Source: Sedimentitalea sp039941015
GTDB taxonomy: Bacteria; Pseudomonadota; Alphaproteobacteria; Rhodobacterales; Rhodobacteraceae
Direction: 5' to 3' (one strand)
Assembly (NCBI RefSeq): GCF_039941015.1
Contig: NZ_JBDVFI010000095.1
DNA length: 64,000 bases
In this document: piece after piece, positions 27,000 to 36,431 of the stretch
Position numbering within the stretch: position 1 is the stretch's first letter
How the letters are laid out: every line of letters starts with the position of its first letter
Notes under the pieces: model-generated
Databases searched by the model: none
What the model was told of the DNA's origin: nothing
What the model saw: the letters and a program-made list of their open reading frames with translations, nothing else
Position numbers and translations under genes: made by a program

Positions 27000-27986
27000 A
27001 TGAAAACCAATTTGCTGACAGCTGCCGCATCAGCGGCGGTGATGATCATGGCGAACGCGTCTAGTGCCACCGAACTGCGCCTGTCTCACCAATGGTCGAA
27101 CAAGGATGTACGCCATCAGGTCGCTCAGATGGTCGCGGACGACGTCGCGGCGGCGGATGTTGATCTGGAAATCAAGATTTTCGGCTCAAAATCCCTGTTT
27201 AAGCCCCGCGAGCAGTACAAGCCCCTGTCGCGTGGCCAACTGGACATGACGGTGTTTCCGCTCTCTTACGCCGGTGGACAGCAGCCCGCCTATAACCTGA
27301 CATTGATGCCTGGCCTCGTGAAAAATCACGATCATGCCGCACGTCTGAACGAGAGTCCGTTCATGGAAGCGATCGAGGCCAAGATGGCCGAGGACGATGT
27401 CATGGTACTGGTGCATGGCTATCTGGCGGGCGGTTTCGCGGGCAAGGACAAATGCATCACTAAGCCGGAGGACGTGCAGGGCCTTCAGACCCGCGCGGCG
27501 GGCAAGGCGTTTGAGCAGATGTTGGCAGGGGCAGGGGCGTCGATCGCATCGATGGCCAGTTCCGAGATCTACAATGCCATGCAAACCGGCGTGCTGAACG
27601 CGGCGAACACGTCATCTTCGTCGTTCGTGTCCTACCGCATCTACGAGCAGGTTGCCTGCTATACTCCGGCGTCCGATGTGGCGTTGTGGTTCATGTATCA
27701 GCCGCTGTTGATGAACAAGTCGGCCTTTGAGGGGTTGAACGAAGCACAACAAGAGGCGTTGCTCGCCGCTGCTGCCAAGGCCGAAGCCTTTTATCTCGAA
27801 GAAGCCAAGAAACAGGATGCGGCCTCGGTTGAGGTGTTCCGCGACGCCGGTGTCGAAATCGCCGAGATGACGCCGGAGGATTTTGAAGCCTGGCGCGCGA
27901 TTGCGATGGACACCAGCTACAAATCCTTTGTCGAGTCTGTTCCGGACGGGCAGGACCTGCTCGACAAGGCGCTGGCTGTCGAGTGA
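27000..27986 (+). CDS. matP: TRAP transporter substrate-binding protein (DctP family), probable malonate binding
   Basis: A 328-residue secreted protein with a signal peptide ending near NASSATE. The mature part follows the DctP plan: LRLSHQWSNKDVRHQVAQMVADDV, QLDMTVFPLSYAGG and GLQTRAAGKAFEQMLAGAGAS, which contains the Arg that ion-pairs with the ligand carboxylate. It would hand a dicarboxylate to the DctQM permease encoded next. The downstream decarboxylase and synthetase make malonate the best guess. ATG behind GGGAGGAAAGA; the longer frame from 26901 lies in promoter DNA. Confidence 0.88.
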   Translation: MKTNLLTAAASAAVMIMANASSATELRLSHQWSNKDVRHQVAQMVADDVAAADVDLEIKIFGSKSLFKPREQYKPLSRGQLDMTVFPLSYAGGQQPAYNLTLMPGLVKNHDHAARLNESPFMEAIEAKMAEDDVMVLVHGYLAGGFAGKDKCITKPEDVQGLQTRAAGKAFEQMLAGAGASIASMASSEIYNAMQTGVLNAANTSSSSFVSYRIYEQVACYTPASDVALWFMYQPLLMNKSAFEGLNEAQQEALLAAAAKAEAFYLEEAKKQDAASVEVFRDAGVEIAEMTPEDFEAWRAIAMDTSYKSFVESVPDGQDLLDKALAVE

Positions 27987-28039
27987 TCGACACGGGCGGC
28001 CTTATCGGGCCGCCCACCAATAAATCAAGGGAATAACGC

Positions 28040-28588
28040 ATGTCAGGTCACAGCACGGCCACCACCGCCAAGGTCGGAAACAATCCGTTCCTGCGGGCAA
28101 TCGCCGGTCTTTCGACATTGGCTGGATGGATCTCGGCCGCGATGATCGTGCTTGCGGTTGCGATCACTTGCCAGATGATCTTTGTCCGATTTGTGCTGAA
28201 TGGATCGACCATCTGGCAGACCGAGGCGGTGATCTATCTGATGGTCGCGGCTACGCTGATCGGGTTGCCATACGTGCAGCGTCTGCGCGGGCATGTGAAT
28301 GTCGATCTGGTGCCCCTGTCGCTGCCGATGGGCGCGCGTAAGGTGCTGGCCATTTTCACCCTGTCTCTGTCTATCGCAATCGTCGCCGTCATGCTGTGGT
28401 ACGGCTATGACTACTGGCATTTTGCCTGGGCGCGGGGGTGGACATCGGACACCGTCTGGGCGGTGCGTCTGTGGATCCCTTATCTGGCGCTGCCGGTCGG
28501 TTTTGGCCTCTTGCTGCTCCAGCTCGCCGCCGATCTTATCGCGGTGATCACAGGCGTTGACGCGCCATTCGGGCTGGAGGACAGCTGA
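28040..28588 (+). CDS. matQ: TRAP transporter small permease (DctQ family)
   Basis: The 182-residue protein has four membrane helices and the DctQ phrases WQTEAVIYLMVAATLIGLPYV and RGHVNVDL. It forms the membrane complex with the large permease, which starts on its last base. The start follows AAGGGAATAACGC. Its place between a DctP and a DctM gene fixes its role. Confidence 0.9.
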   Translation: MSGHSTATTAKVGNNPFLRAIAGLSTLAGWISAAMIVLAVAITCQMIFVRFVLNGSTIWQTEAVIYLMVAATLIGLPYVQRLRGHVNVDLVPLSLPMGARKVLAIFTLSLSIAIVAVMLWYGYDYWHFAWARGWTSDTVWAVRLWIPYLALPVGFGLLLLQLAADLIAVITGVDAPFGLEDS

Positions 28589-29904
28589 TGGACCCGCTCC
28601 TGCTTGGCGCGGTCGTCGCCGTCGTCACCATTCTTGTGCTGTTCTCCGGGGTTTCGGTGGCGCTTGGGCTGCTGATCGTTTCTGCTGGCTTCCTGATCGT
28701 GTTTGACGGAATTCGCAGCCTCGAACTGATGCCGGAAATCCTGTTTGGAAAGCTCGACAATTTCGCGCTGCTGTCGATCCCGATGTTCATCATCATGGGT
28801 GCGTCCATCGCTTCGACCCGCGCGGGAGCGGATCTTTATGAGGCGCTGGAACGCTGGCTGACCCGCATTCCCGGCGGGTTGGTGATCTCCAACCTCGGGG
28901 CCTGTGCGCTGTTTGCAGCGATGTCCGGGTCCAGTCCCGCCACCTGTGCCGCCATTGGCAAGATGGGCATCCCCGAAATGCGCAAGCGCGGCTATCCTGA
29001 TGGAGTTGCTGCCGGGTCCATCGCTGCCGGTGGTACGCTTGGCATTCTGATCCCGCCTTCGGTCACAATGATCGTCTATGGGATTGCCACTGAAACCAGC
29101 ATTGGACGCCTGTTTCTGGCAGGCGTGTTTCCGGGCTTGCTCCTTGTCGGGTTGTTCATGGCCTGGTCGCTCTATTCGACCTGGCGTTCGGGCAACACGG
29201 CATTACTGAACTCGGGCAGCTATACATGGAAAGAGCGGTTTGAAATTCTGCCGCGCGTCTTGCCGTTTCTCGCGATCATCCTTGGCGTTCTGTATGCCAT
29301 GTATGGCGGCATCGCGACGCCGTCAGAGACCGCAGCTGTTGGCGCATTGCTTTGTCTTGTCATCGCGATGGTGATCTACAGCCTGTGGCATCCGCGTGAC
29401 CTGTGGGTCGTGCTGCGCGACAGCACCAAGGAAAGCGTGATGATCCTGTTCATTATCGCCGCTGCGGGCGTGTTTTCCTACATGCTGTCGAGCCTTTTCA
29501 TCACTCAGTCCATCGCCGAATGGATCGGGACGCTGGATGTGAACCGCTGGGTGCTGATGGGGGCGGTTAATGTGTTCCTGCTGATCGCGGGGTTTTTCCT
29601 GCCGCCGGTCGCGGTGATCCTGATGGCCGCGCCGATCCTGTTGCCGATCATCACCACCGCCGGGTTTGATCCGATCTGGTTCGCGGTGGTTCTGACCATC
29701 AACATGGAAATCGGGTTGATCAGCCCGCCGGTCGGTCTGAACCTCTATGTCATCAACGGCATCGCGCCTGACATCTCGCTCAAGACCATTCTGCTGGGTT
29801 CCTTGCCATTCGTGGCCTGCATGGTGCTTGCGATCGTGATATTGTGCCTGTTTCCCGGGATCGCCACATGGTTGCCCGATGTCGTGATGGGAGCCGCGAG
29901 ATGA
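28588..29904 (+). CDS. matM: TRAP transporter large permease (DctM family)
   Basis: A 438-residue polytopic membrane protein with DctM features such as SIPMFIIMGASIA, MSGSSPATCAAIGKMGIPEM and GGTLGILIPPSVTMIVYG, and a mirrored second half (NMEIGLISPPVGLNLYVING). It is the sodium-driven translocation subunit. Overlaps of 1 base with dctQ and 4 bases with the decarboxylase gene show tight coupling of uptake and catabolism. Confidence 0.92.
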   Translation: MDPLLLGAVVAVVTILVLFSGVSVALGLLIVSAGFLIVFDGIRSLELMPEILFGKLDNFALLSIPMFIIMGASIASTRAGADLYEALERWLTRIPGGLVISNLGACALFAAMSGSSPATCAAIGKMGIPEMRKRGYPDGVAAGSIAAGGTLGILIPPSVTMIVYGIATETSIGRLFLAGVFPGLLLVGLFMAWSLYSTWRSGNTALLNSGSYTWKERFEILPRVLPFLAIILGVLYAMYGGIATPSETAAVGALLCLVIAMVIYSLWHPRDLWVVLRDSTKESVMILFIIAAAGVFSYMLSSLFITQSIAEWIGTLDVNRWVLMGAVNVFLLIAGFFLPPVAVILMAAPILLPIITTAGFDPIWFAVVLTINMEIGLISPPVGLNLYVINGIAPDISLKTILLGSLPFVACMVLAIVILCLFPGIATWLPDVVMGAAR

Positions 29905-31148
29905 GCTTTTTTTCGGACCTGATATCGACCGTCTTTGAGCGTCAATATCGCAGCGCCTCAGAACGTGATCACTCTGGTCGTAGCATCGAAGAACTGTCCG
30001 AAGCGTTGCTGGGCAGTTCCGGCGAGGTTTCGGGCATGACGCTCGCGCGGCATGTTCTGGATCGTTATGCCGAACTTGATGATGACGGCAAGCATGCTTT
30101 CTTTGCCTTTCTGACGGATCAGCTTGGCATTGATGCCGAACGGGTACGCACGACCCTTGCCGCATACGAATTCGCTCCGACCAAAGCCACGTACCGTGCG
30201 TTTCTTGCCGCATCCGAAGCCCGTCGTCAGGAGCTGGCCCGGCGGCTCAACCAAGTGCCCGGTGCGACCGGGCGGTTGGTCGAAATGCGCAAGGATCTGC
30301 TGCGGCTGATGCGTGACGCGCCAGAATTGGCGGTGGTCGATCTCGACTTTCGTCACCTCTTTGCCTCCTGGTTCAACCGCGGCTTTCTGGTCCTGCGCCC
30401 GATCAACTGGGACAGTCCGGCGGGGATCCTCGAAAAGATCATTGCCTATGAGGCCGTGCACGAAATCGGCAGCTGGCAAGAGTTGCGCGGCCGCGTTCAA
30501 CCAGAGGACCGCCGCTGTTTCGCGTTCTTTCATCCGACCATGCCCAATGAACCGCTGATCTTTGTCGAGGTGGCGCTGACGCGAGGGATTGCGTCATCGG
30601 TTCAGGGTGTGCTCAGCGACAAGCGTGACATCATCAGGGCGGATGAAGCCGACACCGCCGTGTTCTATTCGATCTCGAATTGTCAGGACGGGCTTGCGGG
30701 CATCTCTTTTGGCAATTCCTTGATCAAACAGGTGGTGGCCGATCTCTCGCGGGAGTTGCCGGGGCTCAAGACCTTTATAACGCTCTCACCGATCCCCGGT
30801 CTTAGCCGCTGGGTCACGGAAACCGATACGAAACTGCCTGATGACACGTCTGAGCAACAGCGCCAACGTGCAGCGTATTACCTGCTGAAGGCAAAGCGGG
30901 GAGATGGTACCCCATTTGATCCTGTGGCGCGCTTTCATCTTGGAAACGGTGCATTGGTGCATGCCGTACATGCTGGAGCGGATGTTTCCGAAAACGGGCT
31001 CGCCCAATCTGGCGGAGCCATGGTCAATTACCTTTATGATCTGTCCTTGATCACCCAGAACCATGAGCGCTATGCCAGCAGCCAGAAGATTGCTGCCTCA
31101 TCCGAAGTGACCGCACTGGCGAAGGCAGCGCAGAAACAAACCGCTTGA
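29901..31148 (+). CDS. matA: Malonyl-CoA decarboxylase
   Basis: Decarboxylates malonyl-CoA to acetyl-CoA. The 415-residue protein has the helical N-terminal domain and the acyltransferase-like catalytic domain of the MLYCD/MatA family: EAVHEIGSWQELRGRVQPEDRRC is split by family-conserved positions, followed by FFHPTMPNEPLIFVEVALT, FYSISNCQDGLAGISFGN with the catalytic Ser/His region and TLSPIPG. The ATG overlaps the end of the TRAP permease by 4 bases; an earlier in-frame start at 29844 lies inside that gene. Cytoplasmic. Confidence 0.93.
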   Translation: MSFFSDLISTVFERQYRSASERDHSGRSIEELSEALLGSSGEVSGMTLARHVLDRYAELDDDGKHAFFAFLTDQLGIDAERVRTTLAAYEFAPTKATYRAFLAASEARRQELARRLNQVPGATGRLVEMRKDLLRLMRDAPELAVVDLDFRHLFASWFNRGFLVLRPINWDSPAGILEKIIAYEAVHEIGSWQELRGRVQPEDRRCFAFFHPTMPNEPLIFVEVALTRGIASSVQGVLSDKRDIIRADEADTAVFYSISNCQDGLAGISFGNSLIKQVVADLSRELPGLKTFITLSPIPGLSRWVTETDTKLPDDTSEQQRQRAAYYLLKAKRGDGTPFDPVARFHLGNGALVHAVHAGADVSENGLAQSGGAMVNYLYDLSLITQNHERYASSQKIAASSEVTALAKAAQKQTA

Positions 31149-31160
31149 GAGGCGCAGACC

Positions 31161-32672
31161 ATGGCCAATCCACTTTATGACACGCTTTTCGGGCGTTATT
31201 CCGGGCAGGGCACGACATTTCTGCACCTTGCCGATGGCCGCAATGTTACTCATAGCGCGTTCCTGGAACAGGCGGCACAGTTTGCCCATGTCTTTGCGGA
31301 TCTTGGCGCAAAGCCCGGTGATCGGCTGGCGGTTCAGATCGAGAAATCACCCGAAGCGCTGGCCGTCTATGCTGCCTGCGCCCAATCTGGCATCATCTTT
31401 TTGCCTCTCAATACGGCCTATACGGCGGATGAGGTCACCTATTTCGTAGAAAACAGTGGCGCGCGCATTCTGATTTGTGACGGGGCGAATGCGGATGCGC
31501 TCGCCTCGGTCGCTGACGCCGCAGGTGCTGCACAGGAAACCCTGAATGCCGATGGCACTGGGTCGCTGTCGGACAAGGCGCAAGGCAAGCCCGTCGTGTT
31601 CGACACTATCTCTCGCAGTGCCGATGATCTGGCCGCCTTTCTTTATACCTCGGGTACCACTGGCCGGTCCAAGGGGGCGATGCTGACGCAGAGCAACCTT
31701 CTGTCCAATGCCGAGGTGCTGTCCGACTACTGGCGGTTTGACGAGTCCGACGTGCTGCTGCACGCGCTGCCAATCTTTCATACGCATGGGCTGTTCGTGG
31801 CGACCAACATCACCTTGATCGCGGGCGGCTCGATGATCTTTCTGCCAAAGTTCGATCTTGATCAGGTCATTGCAGATCTTCCGCGCGCCACGGCGATGAT
31901 GGGCGTTCCGACGTTCTATACCCGTTTGCTGGGCGATGCGCGGTTCACGCGCGATCTCGTGCAGCATATGCGGCTCTTTGTGTCGGGGAGTGCTCCACTG
32001 CTCGCGGAAACGCATGTTCAGTTCGAAGAACGCACCGGGCACCGTATTCTCGAACGCTATGGCATGACAGAAACTAACATGAACACGTCCAACCCATATG
32101 AGGGCGAGCGGCGTGCGGGCACAGTAGGCTTTCCGCTGCCCGGAGTCGAGCTCAAGATCACCGAAGCCAATAGCGGTGCGTCGCTGCCTGATGGCGAGGT
32201 CGGACAGATCGAGGTGCGTGGCCCCAATGTGTTCAAAGGTTATTGGCAGATGCCAGAAAAGACCCGCGAGGAACTGCGCGAGGATGGATTCTTTATCACT
32301 GGCGATCTTGGGTTGATAGACGATCAGGGATATGTCCAGATCGTCGGGCGCAACAAGGACCTGATCATTTCCGGGGGCTATAACATTTACCCCAAAGAGA
32401 TTGAACTGGTTCTTGATGAACAGCCCGGTGTGCTGGAAAGTGCTGTGATCGGCGTGCCGCATCCGGACTTTGGTGAAACTGTCGTTGGCGTGCTGGTCGC
32501 CCAACCCGGTGCGACGCCGGACACCGATGCCATCGCGGCCGCGGTCGGCCAGTCGCTCGCGCGTTTCAAGCATCCTCGCAAGCTGGTGATGCTGCCAGAG
32601 CTTCCGCGCAACACGATGGGAAAGGTGCAAAAGAACCTTCTGCGCGACCAGTTTGGCGGATTGTTCACCTAA
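31161..32672 (+). CDS. matB: Malonyl-CoA synthetase (AMP-dependent ligase)
   Basis: Activates malonate with ATP and CoA. The 503-residue ANL enzyme has P-loop TSGTTGRSKGAML, the A5 motif RYGMTETNM, the hinge ITGDLG, and the C-terminal catalytic Lys in PRNTMGKVQKN. The order TRAP transporter, decarboxylase, synthetase matches the mat operons of rhizobia, giving a complete route malonate to malonyl-CoA to acetyl-CoA. Starts 12 bases after matA. An imperfect GC-rich hairpin follows at about 32697-32722 without a T tract. Confidence 0.93.
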   Translation: MANPLYDTLFGRYSGQGTTFLHLADGRNVTHSAFLEQAAQFAHVFADLGAKPGDRLAVQIEKSPEALAVYAACAQSGIIFLPLNTAYTADEVTYFVENSGARILICDGANADALASVADAAGAAQETLNADGTGSLSDKAQGKPVVFDTISRSADDLAAFLYTSGTTGRSKGAMLTQSNLLSNAEVLSDYWRFDESDVLLHALPIFHTHGLFVATNITLIAGGSMIFLPKFDLDQVIADLPRATAMMGVPTFYTRLLGDARFTRDLVQHMRLFVSGSAPLLAETHVQFEERTGHRILERYGMTETNMNTSNPYEGERRAGTVGFPLPGVELKITEANSGASLPDGEVGQIEVRGPNVFKGYWQMPEKTREELREDGFFITGDLGLIDDQGYVQIVGRNKDLIISGGYNIYPKEIELVLDEQPGVLESAVIGVPHPDFGETVVGVLVAQPGATPDTDAIAAAVGQSLARFKHPRKLVMLPELPRNTMGKVQKNLLRDQFGGLFT

Positions 32673-32885
32673 GACATCGCGTCGTTGATCCGAGCATTCG
32701 CGCGCATGTGGTGATGCGCGAACTCACCAGTCCGGTGCGACCACGCGCCACACGTTTCACGCGAGCGGAAATGTTGCTATGGTACGATGGCGAGAAGTTT
32801 CTGATACCTTCGTAGTCTACTTAACCGCCGAAGGTTAACAGGTGACGCAAAAGCGCCAGCCACCAAAAAACATGCGAGACCGAAA

Positions 32886-33992
32886 ATGCATCCCATCGTT
32901 CGCAACCTGACGATTGCTTCATTGCTGCCTCTGGCCAATACCGCCGCAGCCGAGATGAAATACGAGAATGGCAACGGGGGCAGCGTGCTCTTGTATGGCC
33001 AGCTTGACCCCGCCTATCTGTCGTTTGATGATGGCGTTGAAACAACTTCGGATTTTGTCGACAACAGCGCTTCCAACAGCCGCGTCGGCCTTTGGCTCCG
33101 CCAAGATTATGGCGCAAATGTTCTGTCATTCAACTTTGAGACGGCGCTAGGTTTTCGGCAATCTGGCGGCCTATCCCAGATCTTTACGCCCAAGGCGGTC
33201 AACTGGCAGCGGACGAGCATCCGTAAGGTTGATCTGAGTTTCAAGACTGATCGTTTTGGTACCTTCTATGCAGGGCAGGGCAGCATGTCGACAGATGGCG
33301 TTGCCGAGGTCGATCTGTCTGGCACAACGCTGGCAACCTACGTGAGTATCCCTGATACCGCCGGCGCTTTTGAATTCAGGGATAGTGCGGGTGCGCTATC
33401 GGGGCGTTTCATTGTCGGCTCCTTCAGTGATTTTGACGGAGGGCGTCGTGGTCGGGTGCGCTATGACACCCCAAGCTTTGCCAACTTTACCCTGTCGGTG
33501 TCTTGGGGCGAAGAGATCCTGGTCGAAGACAGCGATCTTGAATCGACCGCCATCTCGTTGCGCTACAAGAACACTGTTGGTGATTACAAGATTGAAGGTG
33601 CCCTTGGGTACTCAGAGATCCGGCCCGCAAAGCTTGTCGACAAGTTTCATGATACGATCGGATCCATCAGTGTTCTGCATACTTCGGGCGTCAGCGTCAC
33701 GTTGGCCTCAGGGGATCGTTCGAACGAGGGCAACTATACTTATGGCAAGCTGGGGTACCAAGGTGACTGGCTGAGCATCGGCAAGACGGCCGTGTCTGTC
33801 GACTATTATCGCGGCAGGGAAAGATCAGCAGAAGGGTCGTCCGCGACATCCGTTGGCTTTGGCGCGGTACAGAGCTTTGACAACGTAAATGTGCAGGCCT
33901 ATTTCGGCTATCGCACGTATGAATTGTCGGAACCTGTTGAGAGCTATCAGGATGCGTCTTCTGTTATCTTTGGTGCGCGCTGGAAATTCTGA
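32886..33992 (+). CDS. Outer-membrane porin
   Basis: The 368-residue protein has a signal peptide (to about ANTAAAE), then alternating beta-strand sequence with YGQLDPAYLSFDDG and NSRVGLWLRQD, which are typical of Rhodobacter-type trimeric porins, and ends in WKF with the C-terminal Phe needed for outer-membrane insertion. It would allow diffusion of small hydrophilic solutes. Single gene followed by a strong terminator. The 213 bases before it, after matB, hold only promoter-like DNA. Confidence 0.9.
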   Translation: MHPIVRNLTIASLLPLANTAAAEMKYENGNGGSVLLYGQLDPAYLSFDDGVETTSDFVDNSASNSRVGLWLRQDYGANVLSFNFETALGFRQSGGLSQIFTPKAVNWQRTSIRKVDLSFKTDRFGTFYAGQGSMSTDGVAEVDLSGTTLATYVSIPDTAGAFEFRDSAGALSGRFIVGSFSDFDGGRRGRVRYDTPSFANFTLSVSWGEEILVEDSDLESTAISLRYKNTVGDYKIEGALGYSEIRPAKLVDKFHDTIGSISVLHTSGVSVTLASGDRSNEGNYTYGKLGYQGDWLSIGKTAVSVDYYRGRERSAEGSSATSVGFGAVQSFDNVNVQAYFGYRTYELSEPVESYQDASSVIFGARWKF

Positions 33993-34020
33993 ACCGACAG
34001 GACCACAATCCAGGATCATG

Positions 34021-34047
34021 AAACGCGCCTTTCGGGCGCGTTTTTCT
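34021..34047 (+). terminator. Intrinsic terminator after the porin gene
   Basis: A perfect 9-base stem (AAACGCGCC / GGCGCGTTT) with a 5-base loop is followed by TTTCTTT-type thymines. It lies about 30 bases after the porin stop and before trigger factor. Confidence 0.85.
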
Positions 34048-34172
34048 TTGATATCCACGACTGCAGGGGGTTCGCGCCTGAATGCCTCTTGCGCCGCCTC
34101 GCCCTGACCAATAGAAGGCCCCAAATTCGCAAGGGTGCGCGGGGCGCACACCGGAACCTATGGGGAAACACG

Positions 34173-35504
34173 ATGCAGGTCACCGAGACGCTGAACGAAG
34201 GTCTGAAGCGCGGCTACGCGATCACTGTCACCGCCGCCGAACTGGACAACAAGGTCAATGAGAAACTGACTGAAGCCCAGCCGGAAGTCGAGATGAAAGG
34301 CTTTCGCAAGGGCAAGGTGCCCATGCCGCTCTTGAAGAAACAATTCGGTCAACGCCTGATTGGCGAAGCGATGCAGGAAAGCATCGATGGCGCGATGAGC
34401 AAGCATTTTGAGGACAGCGGCGATCGCCCGGCGATGCAGCCCGACGTCAAGATGACCAACGAAGATTGGAAAGAGGGCGACGACGTAGAAGTTGAGATGT
34501 CCTACGAGGCACTGCCCGAAATCCCCGAGGTCGATCTGAAATCCATCACTTTGGAAAAGATGGTGGTAAAGGCAGACGAAGCGGCCGTTGAAGAGGCTTT
34601 GAGCAATCTGGCCGAAACTGCGCAGGATTTCAAAGCCCGCAAGAAAGGCACCAAAGCCAAGGATGGCGATCAGGTTGTTCTTGATTTCGTCGGCAAGGTC
34701 GATGACGAGGCGTTTGAAGGTGGCTCTGCCGAAGATTATCCGCTGGTCCTGGGCTCCAACAGCTTCATTCCTGGCTTTGAAGAGCAACTGGTCGGCGTGA
34801 AAGTCGAAGAGGAAAAGGACGTTACCGTCAGCTTCCCCGAAGATTATCAGGCCGCGCATCTCGCCGGAAAAGAGGCTGTGTTTGCCTGCACCATCAAAGA
34901 GGTGAAGGAACCGGTTGCTGCAGAGATCAATGACGAGCTGGCCAAGAAATTTGGTGCAGAGGATCTTGCCGCTCTCAAAACGCAAATCGGTGAACGTCTG
35001 GAAGCAGAGTACTCCGGCGCGGCCCGTGCTGTGATGAAACGCGCGTTGCTGGATGCGCTGGATGACATCGTATCCTTTGATCTGCCGCCCAGCCTGGTTG
35101 GCGCCGAGGCCAAGCAGATCGCGCATCAGCTGTGGCACGAGGAAAACCCTGACGTCGAGGGCCACGATCACCCCGAGATCGAAACCACCGATGAGCATAC
35201 CAAGCTGGCCGAGCGTCGCGTTCGTCTAGGCTTGCTGCTGGCCGAACTGGGTCAAAAGGCCGAAGTCGAAGTCAGCGACGCCGAGATGACTCAGGCGATC
35301 ATGAATCAGGCGCGTCAGTATCCGGGTCAGGAACGTCAGTTCTTTGAGTTCGTTCAGCAAAACCAGCAAATGCAACAGCAAATGCGCGCGCCGCTGTTTG
35401 AAGACAAGGTCGTGGACTATGTGTTCGAACTGGCGAGCATCACCGACAAAGAGGTGAGCAAAGACGATCTCCAGAAGGCCGTCGAGGCGATGGAAGACGA
35501 ATAA
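34173..35504 (+). CDS. tig: Trigger factor (ribosome-associated chaperone, peptidyl-prolyl isomerase)
   Basis: The 443-residue protein has the ribosome-docking N-domain with the signature GFRKGKVPMPLLKKQFG, an FKBP-type PPIase domain (GDQVVLDFVGKVDDEAFEGG, then LVLGSNSFIPGFEEQLVG) and a long helical C-domain with a Gln-rich stretch. It holds nascent chains at the tunnel exit. The upstream in-frame ATG at 34089 is just after the porin terminator and has no family match; the ATG at 34173 starts the usual MQVTETL N-terminus. Confidence 0.96.
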   Translation: MQVTETLNEGLKRGYAITVTAAELDNKVNEKLTEAQPEVEMKGFRKGKVPMPLLKKQFGQRLIGEAMQESIDGAMSKHFEDSGDRPAMQPDVKMTNEDWKEGDDVEVEMSYEALPEIPEVDLKSITLEKMVVKADEAAVEEALSNLAETAQDFKARKKGTKAKDGDQVVLDFVGKVDDEAFEGGSAEDYPLVLGSNSFIPGFEEQLVGVKVEEEKDVTVSFPEDYQAAHLAGKEAVFACTIKEVKEPVAAEINDELAKKFGAEDLAALKTQIGERLEAEYSGAARAVMKRALLDALDDIVSFDLPPSLVGAEAKQIAHQLWHEENPDVEGHDHPEIETTDEHTKLAERRVRLGLLLAELGQKAEVEVSDAEMTQAIMNQARQYPGQERQFFEFVQQNQQMQQQMRAPLFEDKVVDYVFELASITDKEVSKDDLQKAVEAMEDE

Positions 35505-35527
35505 TCAATCCGCAATTCGGATGAAAT

Positions 35528-35553
35528 GGGTCGCCCAGTGGGCGGCCCTTTTT
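35528..35553 (+). terminator. Intrinsic terminator after tig
   Basis: A 9-base stem (GGGTCGCCC / GGGCGGCCC, one G-T pair) with loop AGT is followed by TTTTT, 24 bases after the tig stop. Confidence 0.85.
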
Positions 35554-35617
35554 CGTACGGGACGCGGTAAACATTCAAGGAAGTGATACAGAAAGCCAAT
35601 ATTTCCCAGTATGTTCT

Positions 35618-35646
35618 TTGGCCGCATAGGTAATAGTGCGTATAGA
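35618..35646 (+). promoter_or_regulatory. Sigma70-like promoter of the aquaporin gene
   Basis: TTGGCC and TATAGA are separated by 17 bases, ending 29 bases before the aquaporin start, which has an ACAGGAG ribosome site. Confidence 0.5.
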
Positions 35647-35675
35647 GAACACATCACTGTGAACAGGAGTTACTG

Positions 35676-36365
35676 ATGTCAAAGAAGATGATGGCCGAGT
35701 TTTTCGGCACCTACTGGTTGGTTTTTGGGGGGTGTGGTAGCGCGATCCTTGCCGCTGGTGTGGCGGATGTCGGTATCGGCTGGCTTGGTGTCAGTCTTGC
35801 ATTTGGTCTGACGGTGCTCACCATGGCGTTTGCTGTGGGTCATATCTCTGGCGGGCATTTCAATCCGGCGGTCACGCTTGGTCTGGTTGTGGGCGGACGT
35901 CATCCTGCGGGTGAATTGCTGCCGTATTGGGCCGCGCAGGTCCTTGGGGCGATTGCTGCTGCGGCAACGCTCTACGTGGTGTTTTCCGGCACAGCTGATT
36001 TTCAGGGGGTCGGCGGTTTCGCCTCAAACGGCTTTGGCGATGCCTCACCTGAAAAATACGGAATGATGTCGGCGCTTGTGATCGAAATCGTGCTGACTGC
36101 ATTCTTTCTGATTATCATTCTTGGCGCAACATCCTCGGGTGCTCCGGCAGGTTTTGCGCCAATTGCAATCGGTCTGGCGCTGACACTTATTCACCTGATC
36201 TCGATCCCGGTCACCAACACTTCGGTCAACCCGGCGCGTTCGACGGGAATGGCGATCTTCGCCGAAGGCCCCGCGCTTTCACAATTGTGGCTGTTCTGGA
36301 TTGCACCGCTTGTCGGCGGTGCGTTGGGCGCGGTCATTTGGAAAGTGATGACCACCGACGACTAA
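35676..36365 (+). CDS. aqpZ: Aquaporin Z
   Basis: A 229-residue six-helix water channel of the MIP family. Both half-helix motifs are present: SGGHFNPAVT and NTSVNPARST. The Arg after the second NPA and the nearby His/Phe pattern fit a water-selective AqpZ rather than a glycerol facilitator. Located in the inner membrane. It is a single-gene unit between two terminator-like structures. Confidence 0.93.
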   Translation: MSKKMMAEFFGTYWLVFGGCGSAILAAGVADVGIGWLGVSLAFGLTVLTMAFAVGHISGGHFNPAVTLGLVVGGRHPAGELLPYWAAQVLGAIAAAATLYVVFSGTADFQGVGGFASNGFGDASPEKYGMMSALVIEIVLTAFFLIIILGATSSGAPAGFAPIAIGLALTLIHLISIPVTNTSVNPARSTGMAIFAEGPALSQLWLFWIAPLVGGALGAVIWKVMTTDD

Positions 36366-36386
36366 GCGATGCTCCGACAAAGGGCG

Positions 36387-36409
36387 TGGGCCGCAGCTTT
36401 GGCGGCCCA
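36387..36409. terminator. Stem-loop between convergent aqpZ and transglycosylase genes
   Basis: An 8-base perfect stem (TGGGCCGC / GCGGCCCA) with a 7-base loop lies in the 66-base gap between the two convergent genes. No T tract follows on either side, so it may be a weak bidirectional terminator or an RNA-stabilising hairpin. Confidence 0.45.
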
Positions 36410-36431
36410 GCCCGAAACAGGCGCTTAATGT

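Noticed and set aside
32697..32722. Hairpin after matB
   Set aside because: The stem has a two-base bulge and no T tract, so it was not called as a terminator.
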